A DNA stretch of 21,284 bases. Origin: Isohypsibius dastychi (taxonomy: Eukaryota > Tardigrada > Eutardigrada > Parachela > Isohypsibiidae). Position numbers and translations under genes: made by a program. The DNA lies in contig JAQIWT010000397.1 of assembly GCA_034696485.1 (NCBI GenBank), positions 1 to 21,284 on the forward strand, in the 5' to 3' direction. Position 1 is the first letter of the stretch. Each line of letters begins with the position of its first letter. Shown one piece after another: positions 9,488-19,690 of the stretch. Below the pieces are notes generated by a model. The model was given only the letters and a program-made list of their open reading frames with translations. It did no database searches and was not told the DNA's origin.

Positions 9488-12000
9488 TCAGCTGTTGCAA
9501 AGCACGCCATTTCCTTCAACATCATCCGTGGGCATAGCCAGATTAGCGAACTGTTCTCGATTTTCACAATTTTCAAGAATTGTACCAGAAAGAGCTTCCT
9601 TCACCGATTCGAAAGCAGCTAAAGATCGCCACATGGAGCCACACCCAAGAAACGTTTCCGACAAAATATCCTCATCCATCCATTTTGTCCCTAATAACAT
9701 AACCCATCAAGTAAATATATTTATTTAGGAGAAATCAGGTTTCTTTTTGGTGAATCGATATCGCGGTATTCCAAAGAAAATGTAATTATCGATATACATT
9801 ACTAACCTTCATCTATTCTGATTTTTACAATCTTCCCAGCTTCTACTTCGAAAATTCGCAGCTTTGACACCAATTCCAGTTCAAGCAACATCTGAAAAGA
9901 TATAACCAGATAAATTGCCATAAGACGCATAAGTGAGTTCAGGATCCATCTGATAAAGAACGAACCGCGATGGCTGACTAAATTGGAAGATATCGCAAAA
10001 ATCCAACCGGAAACTTACTGATGTGATTTCAAGAACGCTTCTCCCGTTCATGGATGGAGTGAACTCCGACACGATATCTTCCAAGGAAACAATTTCTCGC
10101 TCCCAAACAAAATGAAGCACCAACATGAGATGGTCACGAAGAACACCATCAAGAAGGCGCCCACCAGGCGGTGACCAAGGATAAGGTATACTGCTTTCAA
10201 AAATTTCAGCGGCAGCATAAAGAATCGAAGTAGCTCCCGTTCTGACGATCAGCGACCTTTCAATCAGGCGATCTAGCGATGTATGTAAATCGGCCAGTAG
10301 AGGTTCCAGAAGGTCAGAACAATAAATTTCGGCTAATTCCTCCTGGAAAACACACGAACTTCCACATGGGCTTATGAATATAAAATTGTGATCCTGTTAC
10401 CCAAATTCGCGCTTTCGATAACCCAGAACGTCCAGCAGCCAAAACCACTGAATAGATGTCTTCATAATGAGCGAATAAACGATTTATAAGGACTCCAGTC
10501 GTTCGAAAAGCGGCAAATTGAGGAAATGTCTGCATCGGTAGCCACAATTCTTCCCGGATTCTCATGAATGCTTCCGCCACAAACTGACGATCCACACTCA
10601 CCCCGGCAGATAATCTGGCTTTCAGTGCCCACATCTTCTCGGCAGTTTTCCTTTGAACGTCTGGAATGACGGGATCCACGACAGGATCTGTAACGTAGTA
10701 GCTTGCCTTTGCATAGATATCACCACAAGGAGAGCCATTCTCATCCAATGGAAACGCGATCTCAAGCTTCGACGTTCGGCTGACCTGCAGGATCTCCTGG
10801 AAAGCACATGGAATTGCCGGAATCTCCGCTTGGCCATTACTGATGCGCAGGAAGGTGTCCCCGAACTGGGAAATTGCAGTTTTGGATGGCTGTTTCAGAA
10901 AGGTCAAGTATGCTGGTGTGAATGCGATACGACTCGATCCAAACAGATAACCATCTTTATTCAGTTCCACAATCTGACGCTTTCTTAACGTCGAAACCGC
11001 AGAATCCAATTCCGGTTGCGAATAATTATATCCCGACTCCAATACGGAATTTCTTTTTTGTGAATGACATTCGCTTAACTTCTAAAAAGAAGTCGTACAG
11101 TTTACAATATATAACTAATATCGGAACAAATTGCACCTACCGCTATAACCCAGTCTGCTGCTTCCAAAAATCTGACAACGTTTGGGCCAACAGGTTCAGA
11201 TTTCCTGGTAGACAAATAACGATAGTTGAAAGATCCCTCCGCAAGTTCCCGGTTAAATGACTTTTCGACCATGTCCGAAACATAGCGATTGATGACATCT
11301 GGTGTTATGGAATTGCGCTGGGGGATTTGGCGAAGATTCTCCAAAATTGCGTGGGTAGATGGCTCGCACCGCATTCGGGAGACAAGACCTTGACAGTACT
11401 TCTGAAATCCAGTCTGGTGGCGAAGCAACCGAATTTCGTTCTGGAGTTCAGCTTTACTGCGCCGATACGGATTATTAGGAAGCATGCTTGAAAACAGAGT
11501 GTGTAGAAGGGCCAAGTTCCCCTTCGATTTTCCTTCGATTTTAGTTCCCATAACATCTCCAGCAGAGAGAAACAGAGCGATAAGCAGCTGCTCCATTCCA
11601 GAAAATGCTCGATGGATTTGAGTCGCACCACTTTCCTGAATTCCTTGGAAAAAAGCACAAACAATTAGGCCTTTGAACCACAAATGTTGGCGCAATACGT
11701 CCTCGTACCTTGATCTTCACATTGCCTGCAGTAACGTTTTGTGGTTTGGGAAAAGGTGTGGAACTCTTTCCAATCGCAAACTCGAAGGCAGTTTTCGTGG
11801 GCCACCCCACCACATTCATCACATCGAGCTCCATCCCCGGAATCACAATCATCCAAACACAAGCAGCAAGAAGCAAAAATTCTAGAAGAGCTGGCGTCTG
11901 GTTCCGATGGCAAATCTTGGACTTCCGGTTCTCCGACTCTTTTGCGTCCCCGACGTGCATGAACTGATTCAGGCTGATCGATCAACGATTCTTTATGCAT
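9488..12000 (-). CDS. PHD-finger protein of unrecognised family, 6 exons, 695 aa
   Basis: On the minus strand, exons are 12000-11709, 11643-11141, 11081-10401, 10342-10019, 9891-9807 and 9690-9488. The phases agree throughout and five introns of 58-127 bp fit GT-AG. Residues 16-21 (RRGRKR) could be a nuclear signal. Residues 45-94 form a complete C4HC3 PHD finger: C45-C48, C60-C63, H68-C71, C91-C94. PHD fingers usually read histone H3 tails, so a nuclear chromatin role is inferred. The rest is mostly helical with no domain I can name. Several stretches have the helix-helix-wing look of winged-helix domains: about 285-312 (ELDSAVSTLRKRQIVELNKD), the start of exon 4 (LDRLIERSLIVRTG) and the exon 4/5 junction (LLELELVSKLRIFEVE). 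Upstream at 12009 an acceptor (GTTTTTTAG) precedes the start, so a 5' exon exists or trans-splicing occurs. ATG 12000 is the first Met. Confidence 0.83.
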
Positions 12001-13311
12001 GGCAGACTAAAAAACAAAGCTCTGAATTCAATGTTGTACCTCCAAGAAGAACGCGAGAAAACCAATTAAAATTCCAGAAAATGAAACCCACGGTCACTCA
12101 CGTGTTTGCACTCTGCCTCGCCTCCGCACACGGGCAGCACTTCCGATCTGTGCAATATCCAGCTGACGACCAACCTCGCACAACACTTACCAAACACACA
12201 GCTGACATCGTTGAGCGAGTGGACCTCGTCGTCCCTCACCCCCTGGCAGACCCCTCGCCCCCTGCTTACGTAATGGCGCGTACATACGATGAGTAATCCG
12301 TGAGAGCATGTTATCATTTCGTATTTCGCTCTTTTCCTGCGCGTTCGCGTTTCCAGTCAGCTTTGAATGAGACATCTTTTCCGCATGAACAACAAACGAG
12401 TTTTTACCTCCTTGGTTTTTTAGTTGATCATCGAAGAACCTCGTATGACAACATATCTTGGAATTTGTTCATGGATTGGATTGTTCAATTTCTACTTGTT
12501 TTTTGGGCCTCTCTTCTATCCGAAGAAAGTTGAATTCCAGGCTCCAGTTTTGTTTCATTGCACTCGATTGAATCTTCCTGCATCTAGCTGCTTCCAACAT
12601 GATAAGTTGAACACGGAGGATGTTTCTTGAGCGGATTTTATTGATGGCACGGAGTTCAAGAGCAACGTGACTGCGAGATTTCACGCACGTGTAATTTCCT
12701 TCTGGAGTGCTGTAATTCAGGATACAATTTGCTGACGGCTGTTTTGGTTCCTGTGATTTGGTCAGATCGAACCAGTCATCCGTTTACTCGGCACTGACTG
12801 GACTCTGAGCACGGATGGTTCATGTTCGCGACGTTGGCGGATCGGATTGGCTTTTCTGAATCTAGAGGTTAGTCGATTAACGATGAGATTGTTTGAGGTG
12901 AGGTTTAATCAACTTGAGGTATCCTCTGTGGTTTCATTCGCAATTTATCCGCTCGAAAGCGAGCCGCCTTGTGTTGCTTCACTGAGCTGTTAAGCAGATT
13001 CTGTTGGAATTTGCGTGAACTTTTATTCGATCGTTTTGCCCTCTTTGGAACATGGATCAATCGATCTTCATTTGAAAACACTCCGCTTGCTACTTTGTCC
13101 ATTTATTTTGTGCTTGTACAGTTATGTTTTTGCTCGCTTTTGTTGTAGATTATTGCATGCTTCAAGTCGGCTGATGGAATGCTTTTTGCATCAAATTGCG
13201 TCGATAAATGGATAATTTTGAAGCTTTTGAAGAACACCGCTTGCTGCTTACTGTCATGTGACTGTGCCGCTCATGAATATTTTCTATGGAAAATTATGGT
13301 GTGAAGAAATC
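12001..13311. other. Divergent promoter region between the PHD-finger gene and TRAK
   Basis: The two genes start away from each other here. Positions about 12100-12290 are richer in GC and CpG than the surroundings and probably hold the PHD-gene promoter or 5' UTR exon. A strong minus-strand donor (CAC|GTGAGTG, 12101/12100) would splice in phase to the acceptor at 12010-12009. The open frame before it has no ATG, so it is more likely untranslated. The TRAK 5' UTR and any further upstream exon should lie at about 12300-13270. I see no other gene. Confidence 0.5.
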
Positions 13312-16300
13312 ATGGAGATAGATGCGCGTGAGGTAGAAAGGGGCTTGATTGCTTTGGATGAAGAGGTCAGCTATAAAGGTGAGTTGGTTCAATATAGAAC
13401 CATTAAAATAATTTTGGTCTATTTTCACCACTGTCGTAGTAAATGTCAACTTTAAATATATATCATGAAAGATTGGCAAAATTCATAGTAGATCGTTTTG
13501 ATAATTTTCTACTTTCGTCTGATGGATCTTCATGTTCAGAAACGTCTGCTCAAGTGGCTAATAACTGTTTTCTTATGAATAGTTTTTTGTTGTTTCGGAC
13601 GTCGGTTTGCTTTGTAAGTCAGATGATGCTCACGAGAAAGCACCTTCAGTTCCAGTCTTCATTTCCCACCAGGTTATTATTTGCCGACGTAAAATAATAT
13701 CGCTGATATACTTGTTCTGAATGGTGATGTTAAACTTGTCTTGTGCACCCTTGCATAGACGATCGCATTACGCGGCTAGCTGTAAAAAGTTACTGTCTCT
13801 TCCTGATCGTTACTTGCTAGAGCTAAGGTTATTTTTATCAGTTATGAATTTGGTGGCGAAAGCCGTGTGAACGTTCTGAACTATCGTTTCATACTGACTG
13901 GAATATAACGAGGTTGCACTTGCTTATTTTCATAAGGATATTTTCTGGGTTTGTGGGACGCGATGGAGGAAGTTTGGTTGCATCGGGGTATTGTTTGTTT
14001 AATTTCTGCAGTAAATTAGATAGTTGGAGTACCTACCGTTGGAAAATATTTGCTTATATTCTCTCAGAAAGTTGGGTACTTTTGGAACACTGGTGCTTAC
14101 GTTAGTCAACATGATGTACAATATCGCTTCTGCGTTAGTTCACGTTCAAACTTGGTAGAAGTTTAATATTTTTCCAAAGTATGAATTAATATGTTCACTT
14201 ATCAGAAGGTGCTCGAAATTGATCTTGATAGCTTGAATTTATTGAAAAATGTTTTCAGCGTTTATTGGCTCCCCCTCGGCCCACATGAGTTCGGCGACTG
14301 TTCCAAACGATCTTGATGGATTAAAACAATTGATCGCCGAGGTTAGTAATTCGATGATGCGAGTCACGTACCAGGATACCGTTCTTTTTTACATATTGAT
14401 TGTCATGAGAATGTGTTTCCGTTTCAGAAGGAAAAAGATCTCGAGCTAGCGGCACGAATTGGTCAGTCACTATTGTCGAAAAATCGCATCCTTCAACTGA
14501 ACCATGATGAGCTGGAGCAGCTATTTACCGTTACGCAAGACGAGGTAAGCGGCGTCTGGCTTGATATTTGTGTGTTTTTGAGGACTAGCCGTTTGATTGT
14601 TTTCCGGTGTGATTTGTAGTTGACGCAACTCCGCCATGAATTGGCTATGAACAAAGAGCTTTTGCGGGTTTGTTTGCTCGAGACATCGGATGATGACTTT
14701 GACCATGAAACCGACAGGTATTGGAAACACATCCGGCTGTATTAAAGTTGAAATTAATTTACGTAGTCGGTTCCCCGGTGATCATCGCTGGCAAGTAATT
14801 AAATTTGTTTTTTTGCAGCCAAAGCCAGCGGTTTTCCCTTAAGCAAATTCAGTGTTTGCAACACAGAATTAGGGATCTGGAAGACGAAAATCATCGCTTA
14901 CGTCTGGAGGTATTCACCTGAGCTGACCTTGAAGTTTAAAAAATGTTACCGGAAATACGTGTAATATAGGCAAAAGAACTGTGCTCAGAATCTGCCGATT
15001 TTGCGACGAAAGATACGGAGGTCATACACGAATGTGTGCGAGAATTAGGTACATGAGATAGGAACGTGTTGCTTTCTCAAACATCGATTATTCCTTTTAT
15101 ATTTCATCCATTATGATATTTTTAGCTGAAGCAAAAGCCCAGCTGAAAGGATTAACGGATGGTATTCAGAAGAAATCCGAGGAGAATGCCAGGTTGCAGG
15201 AGGAAGTCTCTGCTCTTTTGAATGATGTATTTATTCATCATGTGTGTTCTTTGTTGAAATTCAGATAATCAAGTTTTTTCATTCCAGATGAGTGAACTTC
15301 GATCACGTTTGCAGAAGGTGAGTCTCGATGGGAAACATGAATCTTCGTCAACGTTCTTTATTCTTTCGTGGCTCTTTCAGTCGTCGTCTGAAAACGATCA
15401 ACTGCAAGATAATGTTACATCGTATACAGAGACACAAGAGCATCTGGCTGCGGAGGTAAACTGACTACTGCTTGCGTCATTATTTGCTATTTGCTCAGCT
15501 AAAACAACCGACGTCTGTCTCGCAGGTAATCCACCTGCAAGAGAAATGTGATCACCTTCGATCTGTAGCTCAGGAACTGGAGGATGAACTCCGGGAAGTT
15601 CGCCGAAATGGCTCCTATGTTCAATCATGGGCTGAGTCTTCAGCGTTTTCGGCCGACACCCTTGCGTCAGAACTCAATATATCGCTTCAACATTCATATA
15701 ATTATGTTGGGCTTTCCGACGATGAGTGAGTTTCCGGAACATTTAGATTTCAACAAAAGTGCAGTTTTGACCTTTTTTGTACTAGGGACGCGTATTATCG
15801 GAATGTTATGGACATTGCTGGTCTTGTAAATGCAGATAAATCAAGGGTTAAAGCCACATACCCCCATCGACATTCCGGAGCTGCCTTATGTTCGACAACC
15901 TCGTCTCCTCGCTCCAGAGGGATTTCGCCTGGAAAGCGCGCTGGATATCAAAATTGTGATGATGGCATGTAAGAACTGGATTTATATAAAATATGTCATT
16001 ATTATTATTATTTTATTATCTAAATCAGCTATACTATCATGAAGTACTTGTTTTGTTTTCATTTGGATGGCAGCTTCAAACTCGTTGTGGATATTTAACT
16101 GCGGATAATTGCAGGGACAACGCGTTACTTGGGAGCTATTTCGGTTCCGAGTCGTGGACCAGAACATCAACCGATGCCTCTTCAGTAACCCTCGACGAAG
16201 GCATCGAAGATAGATCTTCTCAAGCGCTATCCAGTGCGTCGTCTTTGGATAATCGTCACTGTGCCACCCCAGATAGTGCTTTATCGCTCGGAAGCGGGAA

Positions 16301-17413
16301 CGAGTCTTCCAGATCTTCTCGGACTGGCCATGCCCGGCATGATTTTTCGGAAAAGTTGGTTCTGGTCAAGCCTTACGAGGGTTCGGGTATTTTAACCGAA
16401 TGGAGGCAACTCGGCCACGCCGGATTTGACAGCTGCTTAGGATCGCGACCCGGCATTGTTACCAAAGGTCAACATGCGGTTCCCGGTCAAGTGGGTGTTC
16501 AAGCGGTCGTTGAACGGCGTTATAAAAATCCGGCAGAGAGCAACAGTAAGACAATCCAGTTATTGTATATCGTGCAATCCAAAAGGTACTGCGGTCCCAC
16601 ATTTTCGGGGTTGGTCGGATGACGTTATTTCAAAATCTGAATGGACCAATGGCATTTTGTTTTCAATTCGAACAAAGAAACGGCAAGAATGCTGATTGGC
16701 CAAGCGAAAGCTCAATTTTCATTGGTGCGTGAATCGATCAATCAAGTGGAACTTGGCGTCATGCGACTTCCCACCTAAGACCTCGAACCGCAGTACCTTT
16801 TGGATTGCACGATAAATGGTACATGATGTTTTATTTCCGTATTCAGACAGTCCTGTACTGACACGTGATCGATTTGCCAATGCGCCGACATTTCCATCTG
16901 CCAAATTCCCACCGAATCCCAACTCGGTCTTCAGGTATTAAAAATAAATTGAATATATTCGGTATTCGAAAGGGTTTGATTGGATCTATCTTCAGTGTGG
17001 GAGCGTTGAAAACGAATTTACATTTGACCCCTCAGCCAGTATTTCCACGCCCTGCTGTTGACTCGGGACCCGGAGTTGACCTAACGATCCTTTGTAGCTC
17101 TGGTGTTGATCTTAAAAGGACGAGTTCGGAAGAAGTTATACGAATTGACTCGCCTCCATCCGTTGCGACAAGCAGAAGTCGACGCAGTTCGGGAAGTCTT
17201 TCTTCTGCATCAAGGTCACCTTCTCCTCCGCATTCTTCGTCTTCCCTAGTCCCCACTCATTTCGCCAGTGTGATATCGCCGAATTACTTGGGAAAAATGA
17301 TTTACCGATCTCCGCTGCTCTCTCTGAATCCTCAACAACATTTGGGGCAGAAGGCGGCTGCCTTGAATGTGAAAAGAATGTCAGATTCTTTACTTAACGA
17401 ATCAAAAAAATGA
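13312..17413 (+). CDS. TRAK: Milton/TRAK kinesin adaptor (trafficking kinesin-binding protein), 14 exons, about 686 aa
   Basis: Exons are 13312-13378, 14259-14341, 14428-14544, 14620-14717, 14819-14909, 14970-15048, 15126-15226, 15288-15317, 15381-15455, 15526-15725, 15786-15968, 16115-16545, 16847-16934 and 16996-17413; all phases fit. Residues about 30-310 form the HAP1-N coiled coil, with the hallmark KEKDLELAARIGQSLL (51-66) and TQLRHELAMNKELL. A short spacer follows (DAYYRNVMDIAGLV). The Milton motif region has LVLVKPYEGSGILTEW (456-471) and SRPGIVTKG (485-493), closely matching TRAK1/2. The C-terminus is Ser/Pro-rich. TRAK/Milton links mitochondria (via Miro) to kinesin-1 and dynein for transport along microtubules. 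Exon 1 is the least certain: it joins in phase across an 880-bp intron, starts may be 13273 or 13312, and it has no family similarity. The protein is shorter than vertebrate TRAK1 (about 950 aa), mostly in the C-terminal region. Confidence 0.92.
16570..16812. mobile_element. Tc1/mariner-type MITE in a TRAK intron (243 bp)
   Basis: Within the 301-bp intron 16546-16846, a 26-base perfect terminal inverted repeat runs TCGTGCAATCCAAAAGGTAC plus TGCGGT (16570-16595), with its reverse complement at 16787-16812. Both outer edges are flanked by TA (16568-16569 and 16813-16814), the target duplication of Tc1/mariner elements. Beyond the perfect arm the ends stay partly complementary (for example GATGACG against CGTCATG). 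The interior has no ORF, so this is non-autonomous. It nearly fills the intron, which would be about 56 bp without it, close to the small introns of the other genes. Confidence 0.8.
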
Positions 17414-17542
17414 TTTTTTTGTTTTTTTCTTCCTGTTCGGTTTGTTTGCGCTTTTTGTGTTGTAAGTATAAACCCCCATGTTTGGGGTGGCTTCTCATTT
17501 TACTTGTTTGAAAGTTCCTTGGAGATTGCATTGATGTATATT

Positions 17543-17548
17543 AATAAA
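17543..17548 (+). terminator. Candidate polyadenylation signal of TRAK
   Basis: An AATAAA lies 130 bp after the TRAK stop codon, followed by a T/G-containing stretch. Confidence 0.5.
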
Positions 17549-17773
17549 AGTCATTTTGGCGTAATGTACAGTCAATATTGGACACCGGTCACATATCCGT
17601 CTACAGTACTACATCACCTCGTTATAAACATAAGTGCTACAAGGGACTTCAAACCGTGTCATAGCTGTGACTTGTTGTAGTTAGCTTATGGAGGGTCCGA
17701 CATTTTGGTAATAAGGGATTTTCGCTACAAGGGTCGCCGACCACTTGTCATTTCGACTCGACCGTCCATCACT

Positions 17774-17783
17774 GCATTTGTTG
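17774..17783. repeat. 10-bp direct repeat, left copy (possible target-site duplication)
   Basis: GCATTTGTTG here is repeated exactly at 18672-18681, on the other side of the inverted arrays. The left copy lies 12-13 bp before the first array unit, the right copy 8-9 bp after the last. Confidence 0.45.
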
Positions 17784-17794
17784 GTACTGCCTTG

Positions 17795-17962
17795 ATTCGC
17801 CGAAACGACGATTTGCCGAAAAGACATTTTGCCGATTTTTAAAGCCGAATGGACTTTTTGCCGAATGATTTTTTGCCGACATGACATTTTGCCGAACAAG
17901 ACGTTTTGTCGAAAGGACATTTCGCCTCGAAGTACATTTCGCCGAAAGGACATTTCGCGGAA
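17795..17962 (+). repeat. Left tandem array of the GCCGAA unit
   Basis: About ten degenerate copies of a 15-17 bp unit (WTTTTGCCGAAnnGAC). Copies differ mainly in the two or three bases after GCCGAA and in T-run length. Translation of either strand gives spurious Met-Ser-Phe-Arg-Gln repeats, which should not be taken as protein. Confidence 0.8.
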
Positions 17963-18481
17963 GAGGTCTTTTGAACTTCTGGGAGTCAGCCCCATGATGA
18001 AATTCACCCCCCCCCCCTGTGAATTGAACCACCTAATTCGAAGAGCTAAACACAAGAAAACTATTATTTGGGACCGAACGAGGCCCGGGGGAAGTACATC
18101 TTATCCTGCGTAGGGAATCATTTGAGCGAAGGATTATAATATCATTACTCGGATGTGGAGGCCAGCCCTCCCCCCACACCAAGAAACCCCAAACCCATGC
18201 AGAGGCTCCGCCACCAACCCCCGAAACCCCCGTTCTTTCCGAATTTTCTGCCTAAACCCCGAAATCGAAATTTGACAATACTTCCGCCGTAAATCACCCA
18301 CCGCCCACGAAACTATTTTTTTCCAGCGTAACTCGTCCAGTAAGGTACGACGGAGTTCCATTGGGAAAAGGGAATTCTTCATGGTGCACACGCATAGAAG
18401 TTGGGGAGTTGTTCTAGGTACTTTCTGGGAAGAATCTATATACGAGATGACCACCCGGATGGCATAGCCTCCGAATTTACT

Positions 18482-18664
18482 AGTTTCGGCAAACTGTCGT
18501 TTCGGCGAAAAAAAGTGATTTTCGATTCGGCAAAGTGTCCTGTCGGCCAAAATTTAATGTTTTGAAATTCGGCCAAAGGTCTTTTCGGCGAAAATCAGTT
18601 TTCATTCGGCAAAGTGTCGCGATTTCAAAAATCAGTTTTCGGCGAAATTTTCGGCGAATGGTCT
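18482..18664 (-). repeat. Right array of the same unit, inverted
   Basis: About nine copies of the unit in the opposite orientation (TTCGGCAAACTGTC, TTCGGCAAAGTGTC, TTTTCGGCGAAAATCAG and variants). They are less evenly spaced than the left array. Confidence 0.78.
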
Positions 18665-18671
18665 GTAAACG

Positions 18672-18681
18672 GCATTTGTTG
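18672..18681. repeat. 10-bp direct repeat, right copy (possible target-site duplication)
   Basis: This is the exact partner of 17774-17783. Its right neighbour sequence differs from that of the left copy, so identity stops at 10 bases on both sides. Confidence 0.45.
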
Positions 18682-18758
18682 TCGAAATTGAACAAGAATT
18701 GATATTGTTTGGTGCCGTTTGAGTCTTGTCTATTACTTCTTCTTCTGAACATTCAGCA

Positions 18759-19689
18759 ATGAGTGAACTAATCGCTAAAAAACGATCTAGAGTGTTTCTC
18801 TCGCTGGAGCGTAAGCTCGAAGTTCTTCGTCGACTCGACGATGGGGTAAGTTGAGCTAAAATGGTTTTCAACTAACTGAATATTCAATGCTCCATTTGTC
18901 TGCATTTCAGGTCTCGCGGTCAGTGATTTCCCACGAGTTTCAGATCCCAAAAGCGACACTTGCAAAAATATCACTGAAAAGAGCTGCTATTGAAGCTGCA
19001 TTCAAGACAGCAAATGTGGACAAGACTAGGAAGAGACTCAATTCTCGTGTAAAATATCCCGAGCTTGATCAGGCTGTTTCTAGAATTTTCGATCTGTGCC
19101 AAGGAAAACAAATCCCCTTATCCGGGACAGTCATTTAGGAAATCGCCAAAAAGGTAGCCGATGGACTCAACATTCAAGATTTCAAAGCGTCGTATGGGTG
19201 GCTGGAGGGTTTTTTGAAGCGACAAAAACTCAAATCGAAAGTTTTATCCGGCAAATCAGCTGACTGTTTCAGCTTTCGTTCCAAGGATGAAATAATCGGT
19301 CATGTATTAGAGACGATGAAGGGTGAGTGGCTAATGATCATATTCGATTCGTAATCAGGTCTCCGGTAACCGGACTTTTGAGCAGCCTGGCACTACATCA
19401 GCGTTACTATTACCCTTTAAACTAATAATACTTTCTTGTTTCAGAAGATAACTGTGAAGCTGTAGAACCAGAAGAAGAACAATTTATTTCAGACACCGAG
19501 CCTCCGACATCCGAAGGACCGGAAAATGCGGATGAGGCACTCAAATGTTTACGTCGGGTTGAGAAATTTATGAACAGATCAGGGGTAGACATTTCCGATG
19601 AGATGATGTTTCTGCAGTCAAAATTGAAAAGTCTTCAGTTTTCTGAACTCGGATTGGATTGTAGTCTGAACGCTGGTTTGCCTGAATAA
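18759..19689 (+). pseudogene. pogo/Tigger-derived locus without DDE domain, interrupted
   Basis: Exon 18759-18845 and exon 18911-19321 encode a Pipsqueak-type helix-turn-helix (FLSLERKLEVLRRLDDG, VSRSVISHEFQIPKATL). A CENP-B-type HTH follows (FDLCQGKQIPLSGTVI, then NIQDFKASYGWLEGFLKRQ). Both are standard DNA-binding parts of Tigger transposases. Exon 19445-19689 gives an acidic linker and ADEALKCLRRVEKFM, the C-terminal tail type seen in this family. The DDE catalytic domain (about 200 residues) is absent. TAG at 19136-19138 interrupts the CENP-B HTH, where the family often has Gln. Exon 2 ends in phase 0 but the open frame of exon 3 needs phase 1. Read-through otherwise stays coherent. It is most likely a decayed domesticated or deleted element; a sequencing error at one or both breaks is possible. 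Confidence 0.75.
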
Positions 19690-19690
19690 A
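19685..19690 (+). terminator. AATAAA overlapping the stop of the Tigger-derived locus
   Basis: The terminal GAA TAA codons with the next three bases form GAATAAAAC, so the polyadenylation hexamer covers the stop codon. Such overlap is common in compact transposon genes. Confidence 0.35.

Larger units (their letters stand above)
17784..18671. mobile_element. Foldback-like element: inverted repeat arrays around a 0.5 kb core
   Basis: A left array (about 17795-17962) repeats a degenerate 15-17 bp unit of the type TTTTGCCGAAnnGACA about ten times. A right array (about 18482-18664) carries the same unit in reverse complement (TTCGGCAAAnTGTC) about nine times. They enclose a core with an 11-base C run and C-rich sequence (18150-18300), without a convincing gene. 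Long inverted arms built from tandem short repeats are the layout of Foldback elements. GCATTTGTTG occurs directly outside both ends and may be a target-site duplication. Outer boundaries are set by that repeat and are approximate. No transposase is visible inside. Confidence 0.55.

Noticed and set aside
11305-11960. Overlapping minus-strand ORFs of 119 and 139 codons and plus ORFs across the same area
   Set aside because: These are alternative frames of PHD-gene exons 1 and 2; only one frame per exon gives the PHD finger and consistent splicing.
17681-18055. Minus-strand ORFs with repeated Met-Ser-Phe-Arg-Gln motifs
   Set aside because: They are translations of the GCCGAA tandem array; periodic repeats give open frames without being genes.
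18134-18752. Minus-strand ORFs of 138 and 90 codons in the Foldback-like core and right arm
   Set aside because: They are composed of C-rich core and repeat units, with no domain, no splice context and no upstream start region.
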